Source: Mesorhizobium sp. NBSH29 (lineage in GTDB: Bacteria; Pseudomonadota; Alphaproteobacteria; Rhizobiales; Rhizobiaceae). From it: a stretch of DNA of 64,000 nt. Shown here in pieces: positions 17,648 through 27,072 of this stretch. The stretch covers positions 2,552,501 to 2,616,500 of the forward strand of contig NZ_CP045492.1 in the NCBI RefSeq assembly GCF_015500055.1, given 5' to 3'. Under the pieces are notes generated by a model that was given only the letters and a program-made list of their open reading frames with translations, was not told the DNA's origin and ran no database searches. The translations under genes were made by a program, and so were the position numbers. The number at the start of each line of letters is the position of its first letter. The stretch's first letter is position 1.

Positions 17648-18298
17648 ATGAACGCCAGTTTTTCCGAGATGCGGGTAAAGATGGTCGATGGCCAATTGCG
17701 CACGACCGATGTGACTGACGCCGCGATTCTGGACGTCATGGGTAATGTCCCGCGCGAATCCTTTGTACCTCAAAACCTGCGTGACCTTGCATATATTGAT
17801 GAGGATCTTCAGGTCGCGCCGGGCCGTTTCATCATGGAGGCGTCGCCCTTCGCCAAGCTCCTTCAGCTGGCTGATATCAGCTCAAGGGACCATGTTCTCG
17901 ATGTTGGGTCCGCGACGGGCTACTCGGCAGCGGTACTGGCAGGCCTTGCCGCGTCCGTCACCGCGCTCGAAAGCGATTCTGCCCTTGCCGACAAGGCACG
18001 CGAGAACCTTTCGTCGCTCTCCAACGTCACGATTGTCACCGGCTCACTCGCCAAAGGCGCGTCAGCGCAGGCACCCTTTGATGTTATTGTCATCAATGGC
18101 GCAGTAGATGTCGTGCCACAGCCCATGTTTGACCAATTGGCCGAACGAGGGCGGTTGGTTGTTGTTGTGGGCCATGGAAACGCTGCTGTGGCGCGGCTTT
18201 ATTTGAAAGATGACGCAGTTGTAACTGGTCGCGCCGCTTTCAATGCGGCAGTTAAGGCATTGCCGGGATTCGAAAAAATTGCGGAATTCGAATTTTAG
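17648..18298 (+). CDS. Protein-L-isoaspartate O-methyltransferase-like protein (divergent)
   Basis: A 216-residue class I SAM methyltransferase of the PCMT family. It has MVDGQLRTTDVTDAAILDVM at the start, the family's SFVPQNLRDLAYIDEDL region, and the SAM motif VLDVGSATGYSAAVLA. Compared with canonical Pcm it lacks the GQTIS-type substrate loop, so repair of isoaspartate is uncertain. The gene directly precedes tolC, an arrangement I recall from rhizobia. A second PCMT-family gene lies at 43.8 kb. Start chosen at the ATG before NASFSEMRVKMVD. Confidence 0.82.
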   Translation: MNASFSEMRVKMVDGQLRTTDVTDAAILDVMGNVPRESFVPQNLRDLAYIDEDLQVAPGRFIMEASPFAKLLQLADISSRDHVLDVGSATGYSAAVLAGLAASVTALESDSALADKARENLSSLSNVTIVTGSLAKGASAQAPFDVIVINGAVDVVPQPMFDQLAERGRLVVVVGHGNAAVARLYLKDDAVVTGRAAFNAAVKALPGFEKIAEFEF

Positions 18299-18408
18299 TT
18301 CCTTGTACAACGAAGTTTGAACAACCATTTTCGACGCGGAATTGAATGATCGTTCCTGAAGCAGTTCGGCGTGCCGGAGTTTCGGGTAGGGGGGCATGAG
18401 AGGCCGAA

Positions 18409-19854
18409 ATGCTGTTCATCAGGCATTGGTTGCTCCCGTGGAAACGAATGAGAGGGAATATCGTGTCGCAACTTCGTTCCGGTCTGTTTGCCGCATTTTT
18501 GGCATCGGCCACCATATTCGTGCCGTCGGGCGCATTTGCTGAGACCATCAGCGGGGCCTTGGCCAAGGCGTATCAGCTTAATTCGCAGCTCAATTCAGCG
18601 CGTGCCGGTGTGCGGGTTACCGATGAAGGTGTCGCGATTGCCAAGTCGGGTTACCGTCCTACGATCAATGGATCAGCAGCGATCGATCTTTCCACCACCC
18701 GCTCGCGCACCGATATCGGGAACCGCACCACAGACCTAGCGACTGGCTCGTTTGGCGTCGAAATTCGGCAAACTCTCTTTGACGGGTTCCAGACCAGAAA
18801 CAACGTCGCCGCTGCTAAGGCCCGCGTTCAGGCTTCCAATCAGGGTCTGCGCAACACCGAGCAAAATATCCTTTTCAATGCCGCCAGCGCGTACATGGAC
18901 GTCATCCGTGATCGCCAGATAGCGGTTCTGCGCGAGCGGAACCTGAAATTCCTCGGCGAACAGGTTCGTTCAGCTCGGTCGCGTTTTGATGTTGGCGAAG
19001 GCACCCGCACGGACGTGGCTCAGGCCGATGCCAGCCGATCGGCAGCCGTTGCGCAGCTTTCCGCAGCCCGTGCGGCAGCAGGCTCCAGCGAGGCGATTTA
19101 CCGCCAGATCATCGGAGAGAAGCCAACAAATTTGAAAGCGGGCGCGCCACTTTCCAAGCTTCTGCCCCGCTCTCTCGACCAAGCCGTGGGAATGGCCACT
19201 GAGCAACATCCAGCAATTCTCGCCACCGCGCATTTGGTCGATGCAGCAGCGTTTTCAGTCAAGTCGGCCGAAGGAGCATTGCTGCCCCAGGTATCTGCGT
19301 CAGCCGGCGTCTCTGAAAGCTTCCGAAATGCCTCGCCGGACCCAAGTGGCCAGAATGGTGATTCGACGTCTGCCGGTGTAGGCTTGCAGTTGACCGTCCC
19401 GATCTATCAGGGCGGTCGAGCTTCTGCGCAGGTACGCCAGTCGAAAGAATCACTCGGCCAGGCCCGTATCGAGGTCGATGTCAGCCGCGACCAGGTTCGC
19501 GCTGCGGTTACCTCTGCCTGGACGCAATACGTCGCCTCAAAGGAAGCTGTCGCTGCCAACCGACAGTTGGTTTCTGCCGCGCAGCTGGCGCTTAACGGTG
19601 TCATCGAGGAACGCAATGTCGGCCAGCGCACTACGCTCGACGTTCTGAACGCCCAGGCCGATGTGATCAGCGCGCAGATAAACGTCGCCAGCGCCGAGCG
19701 GGATGTGATCGTGGCAAGCTACGCGATCCTGTCTGCAACCGGCCGGCTTTCATCGCGCCAGCTTGGCCTTCAGGTGGCTGAATACCGGCCTGAAGAACAT
19801 TATGAAGCCGTCAAGGATAAGTGGTACGGCCTGCGCACACCGGATGGCCGCTAG
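18409..19854 (+). CDS. tolC: TolC-family outer membrane efflux/secretion channel
   Basis: A 481-residue outer membrane channel that trimerises and works with tripartite efflux pumps or type I secretion. There is a signal peptide (cleavage after GAFA, ETISGALAKAYQLNS start of the mature protein) and the duplicated TolC helical repeats: ARSRFDVGEGTRTDVAQAD in the first half and EERNVGQRTTLDVLNAQADV in the second, each with the G-x-R-T-x-x-D-V motif. The ATG at 18409 follows a GAGAGG ribosome site; an ATG 13 codons later is an alternative. In Brucella the counterpart is BepC. Confidence 0.92.
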   Translation: MLFIRHWLLPWKRMRGNIVSQLRSGLFAAFLASATIFVPSGAFAETISGALAKAYQLNSQLNSARAGVRVTDEGVAIAKSGYRPTINGSAAIDLSTTRSRTDIGNRTTDLATGSFGVEIRQTLFDGFQTRNNVAAAKARVQASNQGLRNTEQNILFNAASAYMDVIRDRQIAVLRERNLKFLGEQVRSARSRFDVGEGTRTDVAQADASRSAAVAQLSAARAAAGSSEAIYRQIIGEKPTNLKAGAPLSKLLPRSLDQAVGMATEQHPAILATAHLVDAAAFSVKSAEGALLPQVSASAGVSESFRNASPDPSGQNGDSTSAGVGLQLTVPIYQGGRASAQVRQSKESLGQARIEVDVSRDQVRAAVTSAWTQYVASKEAVAANRQLVSAAQLALNGVIEERNVGQRTTLDVLNAQADVISAQINVASAERDVIVASYAILSATGRLSSRQLGLQVAEYRPEEHYEAVKDKWYGLRTPDGR

Positions 19855-20011
19855 GCTATCGGGCGGCATCTAATCTGTGTGAAAACGCGGGCGAGCCGCC
19901 AGCGGGGATTCTCTTGCTGCTTCAGGTCGTCTACGCTTGTGGTTGATTCGGAACCTGATTTCGTCGAATTCAGGAACGGCTAACAGGTCACCAAGGCGGC
20001 AAAAAGTGGCG

Positions 20012-20755
20012 ATGGCACAGGCGAGCAACGCGCAGCGCGAACCCTCCATGGAGGAGATTCTGGCGTCCATACGGCGCATTATTGAAGACAGCGATACAAC
20101 CCAACGCAAGCAGGAAGACATGCCACCGGTGGCTGCCAATGCAAGCATGGAGCCACCGCGCCCATCGACATCAGCGGTCGATGTTGATGCGTTTCGTGCT
20201 GAACTGCGCCGGGCGCCAGACGTGCATCCTCAATCCGTACAAGACAGCATTCCCGAGATTGATCCCGGATACAAACCGTCGACGCTGGCTGATGTGCAGG
20301 CGTTCATCAGCGGCGGTGTGCACCATGAGCCGCAGGACGAAGCGCTGATTCCATCACAATCGGATGAGGGTGCAACATCCCACTCCTTCGAAAATGAAGG
20401 CGATTTGAGCATCGAGGAAGAGTTGCGTTCAGGCCTAGATTTTACACACCTCGACGCGCCGCAACGAACCGATGACGAAGCCGTTGCTCTTGATGATGAC
20501 AACGGTGAGGAAGAGTGGCAACCTGCTGCGTCCCCGAAATCCGAAATCATCTCCGAGCAGACCAGCCGTCAGGTTGCAGCCTCGTTTGGCGAACTGTCTG
20601 AAGCCTTCGCCGCAACGCGCAAGAAGAGCTTCGACGAGATGGCAGAGTCCATGCTTCGGCCGATGCTACAGGACTGGTTCGATAACAATTTGCCGTTGAT
20701 GGTAGAGCGCCTTGTGCGCGAAGAAATCGAACGCGTAGCCCGCGGCTCGCGCTGA
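20012..20755 (+). CDS. popZ: PopZ-like polar organizing protein (DUF2497)
   Basis: A 247-residue protein with the three-part PopZ layout: an N-terminal interaction helix (PSMEEILASIRRIIEDSD), a long acidic, low-complexity middle rich in Asp/Glu/Pro, and a C-terminal oligomerisation region (SFDEMAESMLRPMLQDWFD, then VERLVREEIERVARG). PopZ forms the polar scaffold that holds the ParB-parS complex and cell-cycle kinases. It is longer than Caulobacter PopZ (177 aa), as in other rhizobia. A terminator follows, separating it from valS. Confidence 0.88.
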   Translation: MAQASNAQREPSMEEILASIRRIIEDSDTTQRKQEDMPPVAANASMEPPRPSTSAVDVDAFRAELRRAPDVHPQSVQDSIPEIDPGYKPSTLADVQAFISGGVHHEPQDEALIPSQSDEGATSHSFENEGDLSIEEELRSGLDFTHLDAPQRTDDEAVALDDDNGEEEWQPAASPKSEIISEQTSRQVAASFGELSEAFAATRKKSFDEMAESMLRPMLQDWFDNNLPLMVERLVREEIERVARGSR

Positions 20756-20776
20756 TCGCTGAGCGAAACTGCAAAC

Positions 20777-20799
20777 ACGCCGCCTCCGGGCGGCGTTTT
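20777..20799 (+). terminator. Rho-independent terminator after popZ
   Basis: A GC-rich stem (ACGCCGCC / GGCGGCGT) with a short loop and four T residues, 21 bases after the stop. Confidence 0.8.
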
Positions 20800-20893
20800 G
20801 CGTTTGAGCAGCGTGGTTGACTTGGCTGTGCCCATCCGGTTTACACCGGACTTCCATTTATGAGGCCTCGGCGGCCGGTCCGGAACTGATCCC

Positions 20894-23767
20894 ATGCTTG
20901 AAAAAACCTATGATTCCAAACTGGTCGAGCCGGCCATCGCCAAGCGCTGGGAAGATGCGAATGCATTCCGTGCGGGCGCGGGCGCAGAAGAGGGGGCAGA
21001 GCCCTTCACCATCGTCATCCCGCCGCCCAATGTCACCGGCTCGCTGCATATGGGCCACGCCCTGAACAGTACGCTTCAGGACATTATGATCCGCTTTGAG
21101 CGCATGCGCGGCAAAAACGTGCTGTGGCAACCGGGCATGGACCACGCCGGCATCGCTACCCAGATGGTGGTTGAACGGCAACTGGCGCAACAGAAGATCT
21201 TTCGCCGCGATATGACGCGCGAGGATTTCATCTCCCGTGTCTGGGACTGGAAAGAAGAATCCGGTGGCATCATCTTCAACCAGATGAAGCGGCTCGGCGC
21301 CTCCTGCGACTGGTCGCGCGAACGTTTCACTATGGATGAGGGCCTATCCAAGGCAGTTCTTGAAGTGTTTGTAACGCTTTACAAGCAGGGGCTAATCTAT
21401 CGCGGAAAGCGCCTGGTCAATTGGGATCCGAAATTCGAAACAGCCATCTCCGATCTTGAGGTCGAGAATGTCGAAGTGTCCGGCCATATGTGGCACTTCA
21501 AATATCCGCTCGCTGGCGGTGCCACCTATGAATATGTCGAGAAGGACGCTGATGGAAACGTCACGCTAAGCGAGACGCGCGATTACATTTCCATCGCCAC
21601 CACACGTCCCGAAACCATGCTCGGCGATGGCGCAGTTGCAGTCCATCCTTCTGATGAGCGCTATGCGCCGCTGGTTGGTAAATTGTGCGAAATCCCGGTC
21701 GGTCCAAAAGAGCACCGCCGCCTGATCCCCATCATCACGGATGAATATCCGGATAAGGATTTCGGCTCCGGCGCGGTCAAGATTACCGGAGCGCATGATT
21801 TCAACGATTATGGCGTTGCCGAGCGCAACGACATTCCCATGTACCGCCTGATGGACATGAAGGGTGCCATGCGTGCCGATGGCGACGCCTACGCCGATGA
21901 AGCTGCCAAGGCGGCCGAACTGCTGGCCAAGGGCGGCACGCCTGACAAGAACACGGTTGATGATATCAACTTGGTTCCCGAACAATATCGCGGGCTGGAC
22001 CGGTTCGAAGCGCGCAAGCGCATCGTCGAAGACATTGAGGCCGATGGCCTGATGATCATGGTTGAAGACAAGAAGGTCATGCAGCCCTTTGGCGATCGCT
22101 CGCATGTCGTCATCGAGCCGATGCTTACCGATCAGTGGTTTGCCGATGCCGAAACCTTGGCCAAGCCAGCCATCGCATCGGTGCGCGAGGGCCGCACGAA
22201 GTTTGTCCCCAAGAATTGGGAAAAGACTTATTTTGACTGGATGGAAAACATCCAGCCTTGGTGCATCTCGCGCCAGCTTTGGTGGGGTCACCAGATCCCG
22301 GCCTGGTATGGCCCGGACGGCCAGGTTTTCGTGGAAAAGAGCGAGGAAGCCGCCCTTGAGGCCGCCATCCAGCACTACATTGCCCATGAAGGTCCGTGGA
22401 AGGCTTGGGTCGAGGAAAAGCTTGAGAATTTCAAGCCCGGCGAAATCCTCACCCGTGATGAGGATGTGCTTGATACGTGGTTCTCATCGGCGTTGTGGCC
22501 GTTCTCGACGCTGGGCTGGCCAGACAAGACACCTGAACTGAACACCTATTACCAAACGGATGTTCTGGTCACCGGCTTCGACATCATCTTCTTCTGGGTT
22601 GCCCGGATGATGATGATGGGTCTTCACTTCATGGAAGAGGAGCCATTCCACACGGTCTATGTGCACGCTCTGGTGCGTGACAAGACCGGCGCCAAAATGT
22701 CGAAGTCCAAGGGCAATGTCATTGATCCTCTGGAATTGGCCGACGAATATGGCGCAGACGCCGTGCGTTTCACGCTGGCCATAATGGCCGCGCAGGGCAG
22801 GGACGTGAAGCTGGACCCAGCTCGTATCGCCGGTTACCGGAATTTCGGAACCAAGCTGTGGAATGCCACGCGCTTTGCCGGGATGAACGGCGTTGCCCGC
22901 AATGACGCGTTCGAATTAAATAGCGCAAAGCTGACTATCAACCGCTGGATCATGACAGAACTTGCGCGCGCCACGCGTGAGGTCACCGATTACATCACCG
23001 GGTACCGGTTCAATGATGCGGCAGCCTCAGCCTATCGCTTTGTCTGGAATAATTTCTGTGACTGGTATCTTGAACTGCTCAAGCCGGTCTTCATGGGCGA
23101 TGACGAGGCAGCCAAGGTCGAAAGCCAGGCTGTCGCCGCTTTTGTTCTGGATGAGATCTACAAGCTGCTTCACCCATTCATGCCATTCATGACAGAAGAA
23201 TTATGGGCGCATACGGCAGGTGAGGGCAATGAGCGTCAAAGCTTGCTCTGCCATGCTGCATGGCCAAAGCCTATCTTCGATGATGCGGATGCAGCAGGCG
23301 AGATCAATTGGCTGATCGACCTCGTATCGGGCATTCGTTCTGTGCGCGCCGAGATGAATGTACCGCCTGCCGCCATCGCGCCCTTGGTCATGGTTGGCGC
23401 AAGCCCGCTTACCCGCGAGCGGTTGCTGCGCCATGACAGCGCCATCAAGCGCCTGTCTCGAATTGGCGACATTTCCCTGGATGATGTTGCGCCCAAGGGG
23501 GCCGCACAGCTCGTCATTGAAGAGGCGACAGCCTGCCTGCCTCTGGGCAGTCTGATTGATCTCGATGCAGAGGCAAAACGTCTGCAAAAGGAAATCGACA
23601 AACTGGGCGAAGAAATATCGCGTATCGAAAAGAAACTATCGAACGAGAAGTTCGTGGCCAACGCCAAGGAAGAGGTGGTCGAGGCTGAGCGCTTGAAGGG
23701 CACAGAGTTCCGTGAGCAGCAGCAGAAATTGCAGGTGGCTTTCGACCGGCTGGGAAGTACCGACTAG
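20894..23767 (+). CDS. valS: Valyl-tRNA synthetase
   Basis: A 957-residue class I aminoacyl-tRNA synthetase. The HIGH-type motif is PPNVTGSLHMGHAL near residue 45 and the KMSKSKGN motif is near residue 600. The CP1 editing domain is present between them (TTRPETMLGDGAVAVHP). The C-terminal anticodon-binding domain is followed by a coiled coil (LDAEAKRLQKEIDKLGEEIS to the end) typical of ValRS. Length is normal. Confidence 0.97.
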   Translation: MLEKTYDSKLVEPAIAKRWEDANAFRAGAGAEEGAEPFTIVIPPPNVTGSLHMGHALNSTLQDIMIRFERMRGKNVLWQPGMDHAGIATQMVVERQLAQQKIFRRDMTREDFISRVWDWKEESGGIIFNQMKRLGASCDWSRERFTMDEGLSKAVLEVFVTLYKQGLIYRGKRLVNWDPKFETAISDLEVENVEVSGHMWHFKYPLAGGATYEYVEKDADGNVTLSETRDYISIATTRPETMLGDGAVAVHPSDERYAPLVGKLCEIPVGPKEHRRLIPIITDEYPDKDFGSGAVKITGAHDFNDYGVAERNDIPMYRLMDMKGAMRADGDAYADEAAKAAELLAKGGTPDKNTVDDINLVPEQYRGLDRFEARKRIVEDIEADGLMIMVEDKKVMQPFGDRSHVVIEPMLTDQWFADAETLAKPAIASVREGRTKFVPKNWEKTYFDWMENIQPWCISRQLWWGHQIPAWYGPDGQVFVEKSEEAALEAAIQHYIAHEGPWKAWVEEKLENFKPGEILTRDEDVLDTWFSSALWPFSTLGWPDKTPELNTYYQTDVLVTGFDIIFFWVARMMMMGLHFMEEEPFHTVYVHALVRDKTGAKMSKSKGNVIDPLELADEYGADAVRFTLAIMAAQGRDVKLDPARIAGYRNFGTKLWNATRFAGMNGVARNDAFELNSAKLTINRWIMTELARATREVTDYITGYRFNDAAASAYRFVWNNFCDWYLELLKPVFMGDDEAAKVESQAVAAFVLDEIYKLLHPFMPFMTEELWAHTAGEGNERQSLLCHAAWPKPIFDDADAAGEINWLIDLVSGIRSVRAEMNVPPAAIAPLVMVGASPLTRERLLRHDSAIKRLSRIGDISLDDVAPKGAAQLVIEEATACLPLGSLIDLDAEAKRLQKEIDKLGEEISRIEKKLSNEKFVANAKEEVVEAERLKGTEFREQQQKLQVAFDRLGSTD

Positions 23768-24135
23768 CGCGGGATGGGCACCGACTCTGCCTGCTGTCTG
23801 ACGCGGAACGCAGGCAGACTTTCAAACCGAAATCTGCATGCCGTTACGTCAATTAGGGTAGTGCGGACGAATTTAAGCCCCATTGTTGCCATAATGTAAC
23901 ATTGGCCCGATATCAGGCGAAAAGCGCGACATTTCAGCTCTCTGGCGGTCATTCGCATCGGTATTTTCTGCCTCAATTCGCAAAATTGCCGCTTTTTGCC
24001 GAACATTCGGCTCCCCTGCCAGCGGTTGGTTCCGATCCAACCCGCGTTCCTTTCAAACTGGGACAAATTTGGAGTTGCTTACCCTCCCGGAATTGGTTCT
24101 AGCTTACGTATACGGAACTGGGGAGGACCCTTATT
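23768..24135. other. Intergenic region upstream of the FadL-type porin gene
   Basis: 368 bases with no gene. It is markedly more AT-rich than its surroundings from about 23880. A 7-bp inverted repeat (CTGCCTG / CAGGCAG) near 23787-23818 may end valS transcription. A ribosome site GGGGAGGA precedes the porin start. Promoter boxes could not be assigned with confidence (TTGCTT near 24074 is one candidate -35). Confidence 0.35.
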
Positions 24136-25404
24136 ATGACAAAACTATTTTCGAAAACGCTCCTGGGGGCAGGTACTATTTTGGTAGTGGCCGGTGCGGC
24201 TAATGCTGGTGGCCTGGAGCGTGGCGGTTACAACATCGATCTGTTGTTTGATACCTCGCGGTTCGCCGCTGAAGTCTCGGGCACCTATGTGATGCCGGAC
24301 CGGAAGCTGAACAATGTCCGCGACATCAATCCACTCAATGGCGTCGGCGCTGATGGCAAGGGCGGCGGTGCCCGCAACGGCGTCGGGGAGACCGAAAGCT
24401 ACTGGGTGCCTCGCATTGGTCTCAAGGCCGGCCTTGGCGACAATGTCGACTGTATGGTGGACTACTCGCAGCCCTGGGGGGCGCACACGAAGCCCGGTCG
24501 CAACTGGATGGGTGCTAACGAGAACATCGAGACGAAGATCGAGAGCGATAATTTTGCTGGCACCTGCTCCTACAAATTCGACGCAGGCAAGGGCAAACTC
24601 CGTTTCATCGGCGGTGTCTTCCACCAAGAGATTTCAGGCTTCAAGGATCGCCTTGTGGCTCCAGTGCCGCCTGCCTTTGGCACCGGTGTTGGCCATCTTG
24701 AGATGGAAGGCGACGGCATTGGCTGGCGCGTTGGCACTGCTTACGAAATTCCCGAAATCGCGTTCCGCGCTAGCCTCGTCTATAATTCATCGGTAAAGCT
24801 GGACAACCTTTCCGGCGTCGTCGATCTGACCGAAATTCCGGGCATCATAAATCCGAAAAATCCGCTTTTGGGAAAAGCCATTCCAGTGTTCTCAGAAGCA
24901 ACCATGCCAGAGAGCGTGGAATTGAAGCTTCAGTCTGGTATTGCGCCTGACTGGCTGGCTTTTGCTTCGGTGAAGTGGGTCAACTGGAGCCGCCTGCAAT
25001 CGGTCGATCTGTGCCCGACCGGCACGGAAGGCATTCCATGTCGCGCGGGCAGCCCGACATTGGTCACCTCGCTTGATCTCCTCTATCGGGACGGATGGAC
25101 TGTTTCGGGCGGCGTCGGTCACAAGTTCACCGACCAGTGGAGCGGTGCAGCCAGCATCTCCTGGGATCGTGGAACAACAACTGGCCTGAATGCTCAGACT
25201 GATAGCTGGACCTTCGGTGGTGGCGTTTCCTACACTCCGACCCAGAATGTCGAACTGCGTCTCGCCGGTGCGCTCGGTATCCTTACCAGCGGCTCGGTCG
25301 GGCCTGTCGTCAAGGACGGCGTCACGTATGGCAAGGAAGTCGCCTACGATTTTGACAATGATCTGGTGACTGCATTGTCAGCCCAGTTCAAGGTGAAGTG
25401 GTAA
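24136..25404 (+). CDS. FadL/OmpP1-type outer membrane transport protein
   Basis: A 422-residue outer membrane beta-barrel for uptake of hydrophobic molecules such as long-chain fatty acids. It has a signal peptide (cleavage at ANAGG), the family's SYWVPRIGLKAGL region, the LKLQSGIAPDWLAFASVKWV segment and a repeated GGVGHKF / GGVSYTP barrel-strand pattern, ending in QFKVKW with a C-terminal aromatic residue for Bam recognition. The N-terminal NPA motif of enteric FadL is not evident. It is monocistronic with a terminator after it. Confidence 0.85.
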   Translation: MTKLFSKTLLGAGTILVVAGAANAGGLERGGYNIDLLFDTSRFAAEVSGTYVMPDRKLNNVRDINPLNGVGADGKGGGARNGVGETESYWVPRIGLKAGLGDNVDCMVDYSQPWGAHTKPGRNWMGANENIETKIESDNFAGTCSYKFDAGKGKLRFIGGVFHQEISGFKDRLVAPVPPAFGTGVGHLEMEGDGIGWRVGTAYEIPEIAFRASLVYNSSVKLDNLSGVVDLTEIPGIINPKNPLLGKAIPVFSEATMPESVELKLQSGIAPDWLAFASVKWVNWSRLQSVDLCPTGTEGIPCRAGSPTLVTSLDLLYRDGWTVSGGVGHKFTDQWSGAASISWDRGTTTGLNAQTDSWTFGGGVSYTPTQNVELRLAGALGILTSGSVGPVVKDGVTYGKEVAYDFDNDLVTALSAQFKVKW

Positions 25405-25432
25405 GCTTTAGCGACTAACTGGTTCGGCAAAA

Positions 25433-25465
25433 GCGCCCGCCCTTGCAAAAGGGTGGGCGCGTTTC
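25433..25465 (+). terminator. Rho-independent terminator after the FadL-type gene
   Basis: A strong stem (GCGCCCGCCCTT / AAGGGTGGGCGC, one wobble) with a short loop, followed by GTTTCT, 28 bases after the stop. Confidence 0.75.
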
Positions 25466-25651
25466 TATGGGCCGGCCTTGATTGTGTGACGATTCGGCAA
25501 CAGTCGTTTCGGATGCCGACGGACGGAACCCTCCGCCGCCTTGATTTGCCCATTTCCCGCCATAAACCGGGCGCACCGACAGCTTGTCTTCTGTATGCGC
25601 GTATCCTGAACAGCCGCCCAGAAGAAGCCGCAGCGGGCGGCAGGGACATTG

Positions 25652-25861
25652 ATGGACGCGACAACAGCCAATCTTCCAGTCATTTCTTTGCATCGTGCAG
25701 CGGCCCTGAACGAGTTCCGCGTGGCTATGGGCAATGCGTCGCAAATGTCGACACGCTACGGTCGTAGTTTGGCCGAAAAGGCTCGTGATACTCGCCAAAA
25801 TATCAGCCGGGCCAGCGGCCCCAACATGAATGCATCTGCTTTGACGAGGGTCGGCCTATGA
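25652..25861 (+). CDS. Possible small hypothetical protein overlapping the exoR upstream region (69 aa)
   Basis: An ATG frame beginning MDATTANLPVISLHRAAALN and ending VGL. Its stop forms an ATGA overlap with an in-frame ATG (25858) that would add 12 residues to the next protein. It has no recognisable domain and lies in a region with several competing frames, so it may be chance. Codon usage is not clearly distinguishing. Confidence 0.3.
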   Translation: MDATTANLPVISLHRAAALNEFRVAMGNASQMSTRYGRSLAEKARDTRQNISRASGPNMNASALTRVGL

Positions 25862-25893
25862 CGATCCATGCGGAGCGGGAGAGACATATATTT

Positions 25894-26733
25894 ATGCCGA
25901 GCTTTGATACGATGCGTACCGCGGCCTTGTCGGTCCTGGTCGCGGCGATAACCCTTGCTGCCGCTGGCGTCTCCTGTGCGCAGGAGAACGATGCCAAGCG
26001 CTCGAGCCCTTGGGCTGTCTTCAAATTCGGTTTTTCAGCCTATAAAAGCGGACACAAGGATCAGGCCGTCGAAGCCTATCGCTATGCGGCAGAAAATGGC
26101 CAGATTGGTGCCACGTGGAAGCTCGCACGCATGTATGCGCAGGGCGACGGCGTGACGCGCGATGATTATGAAGCGTTCAAGTTTTTCTCCGAGATTGCCC
26201 GTCAGGATGTTGAACCCGGCAGCCCCGAGGAAAGCTACGTGTCCGACGCGCTGGTGGCGCTAGGTGACTATGTAAAAACTGGAATTCCTGGCAGCCCTGT
26301 CGGCGCCAACCCAGCTGCTGCGCAGGAATTCTACATGCGCGCCGCAGCAAATTACCGAAACCCCGAAGCCCAGTTCGAAATGGGCAACATGTTCCTGCAC
26401 GGTGATGGCGGGGTAAAATCAAGTCTGCGGCAGGCCGGTCGCTGGTTCCAGCTTGCCGCCGAAAAGGGCCATGCCGGCGCGCAGGCTACCCTTGGCAACC
26501 TTTTGTTCCAGAGCGGCAAGGTTGTGCGGGGACTGGCAATGATGACCGCCGCGCTCGACCGCGCCAACCCTATGGATCAGGGCTGGATACGCTCGATGCA
26601 GGAAGAAGCGTTTTCGCTGGCTGGCGAATCCGACCGCCGCACCGCCATTGCACTGGCCGAGGATATTCTCTCCAAGGGAGAAAACGTTTCAGCTGAAGTC
26701 TCGACAGTTGGTGTTGACCAGATACAGCAATAA
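25894..26733 (+). CDS. exoR: ExoR-type periplasmic regulator with Sel1-like repeats
   Basis: A 279-residue exported protein (signal peptide cleaved near VSCAQ). The segment FKFGFSAYKSGHKDQAVEAY is the hallmark of Sinorhizobium meliloti ExoR. Sel1-like helical repeats follow (AENGQIGATWKLARMYAQGD, AQFEMGNMFLHGDGG, GHAGAQATLGNLLFQSG), then MTAALDRANP. In S. meliloti, periplasmic ExoR restrains the ExoS-ChvI two-component system and is destroyed at low pH, releasing exopolysaccharide synthesis. exoS/chvI are not in this window. The start at 25894 gives a proper signal peptide; 25858 is an alternative. Confidence 0.87.
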   Translation: MPSFDTMRTAALSVLVAAITLAAAGVSCAQENDAKRSSPWAVFKFGFSAYKSGHKDQAVEAYRYAAENGQIGATWKLARMYAQGDGVTRDDYEAFKFFSEIARQDVEPGSPEESYVSDALVALGDYVKTGIPGSPVGANPAAAQEFYMRAAANYRNPEAQFEMGNMFLHGDGGVKSSLRQAGRWFQLAAEKGHAGAQATLGNLLFQSGKVVRGLAMMTAALDRANPMDQGWIRSMQEEAFSLAGESDRRTAIALAEDILSKGENVSAEVSTVGVDQIQQ

Positions 26734-26739
26734 GCTTGG

Positions 26740-27033
26740 CTATTTTAGCGTCTGAGCTGCCGGGTCTTTGGCTGCCTCGGCAGACGCCGCGTCGCTACCT
26801 GTCGCGACATCGCCGCTCTCACAGCCATCTTGAACCTTGCTCCAGGAAGGATTGTTCACAACCCTGTCGCAGCGCGCCAGTTGGTCGCCGATGGGCAATC
26901 TCAGGCATGTCAGTGCGCCTTGTGGCAGCATCACGCCCTTCGCGCGGCAGTCAAAATCATCGGCTGCGACCGGAAGTGCGGCAAGCAGGGTTGATGCGAG
27001 CGCAGCGGAGCCAAAGAAGATGCGGGTATTCAT
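26740..27033 (-). CDS. Small exported hypothetical protein
   Basis: A 97-residue protein with a clear signal peptide (MNTRIFFGSAALASTLLAAL, cleavage near VAADD). The mature part has four cysteines, in FDCRAKG, LTCLRL, ARCDRVV and DGCESGD, which could form two disulfides, and a low-complexity Ala/Asp/Ser tail. No family was recognised. It starts 39 bases after the exonuclease III gene on the same strand and is convergent with exoR. Confidence 0.65.
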   Translation of the reverse strand: MNTRIFFGSAALASTLLAALPVAADDFDCRAKGVMLPQGALTCLRLPIGDQLARCDRVVNNPSWSKVQDGCESGDVATGSDAASAEAAKDPAAQTLK

Positions 27034-27072
27034 AAGGATCCTCTAACACAATTTGCGTCCCCAAGCACGTTT

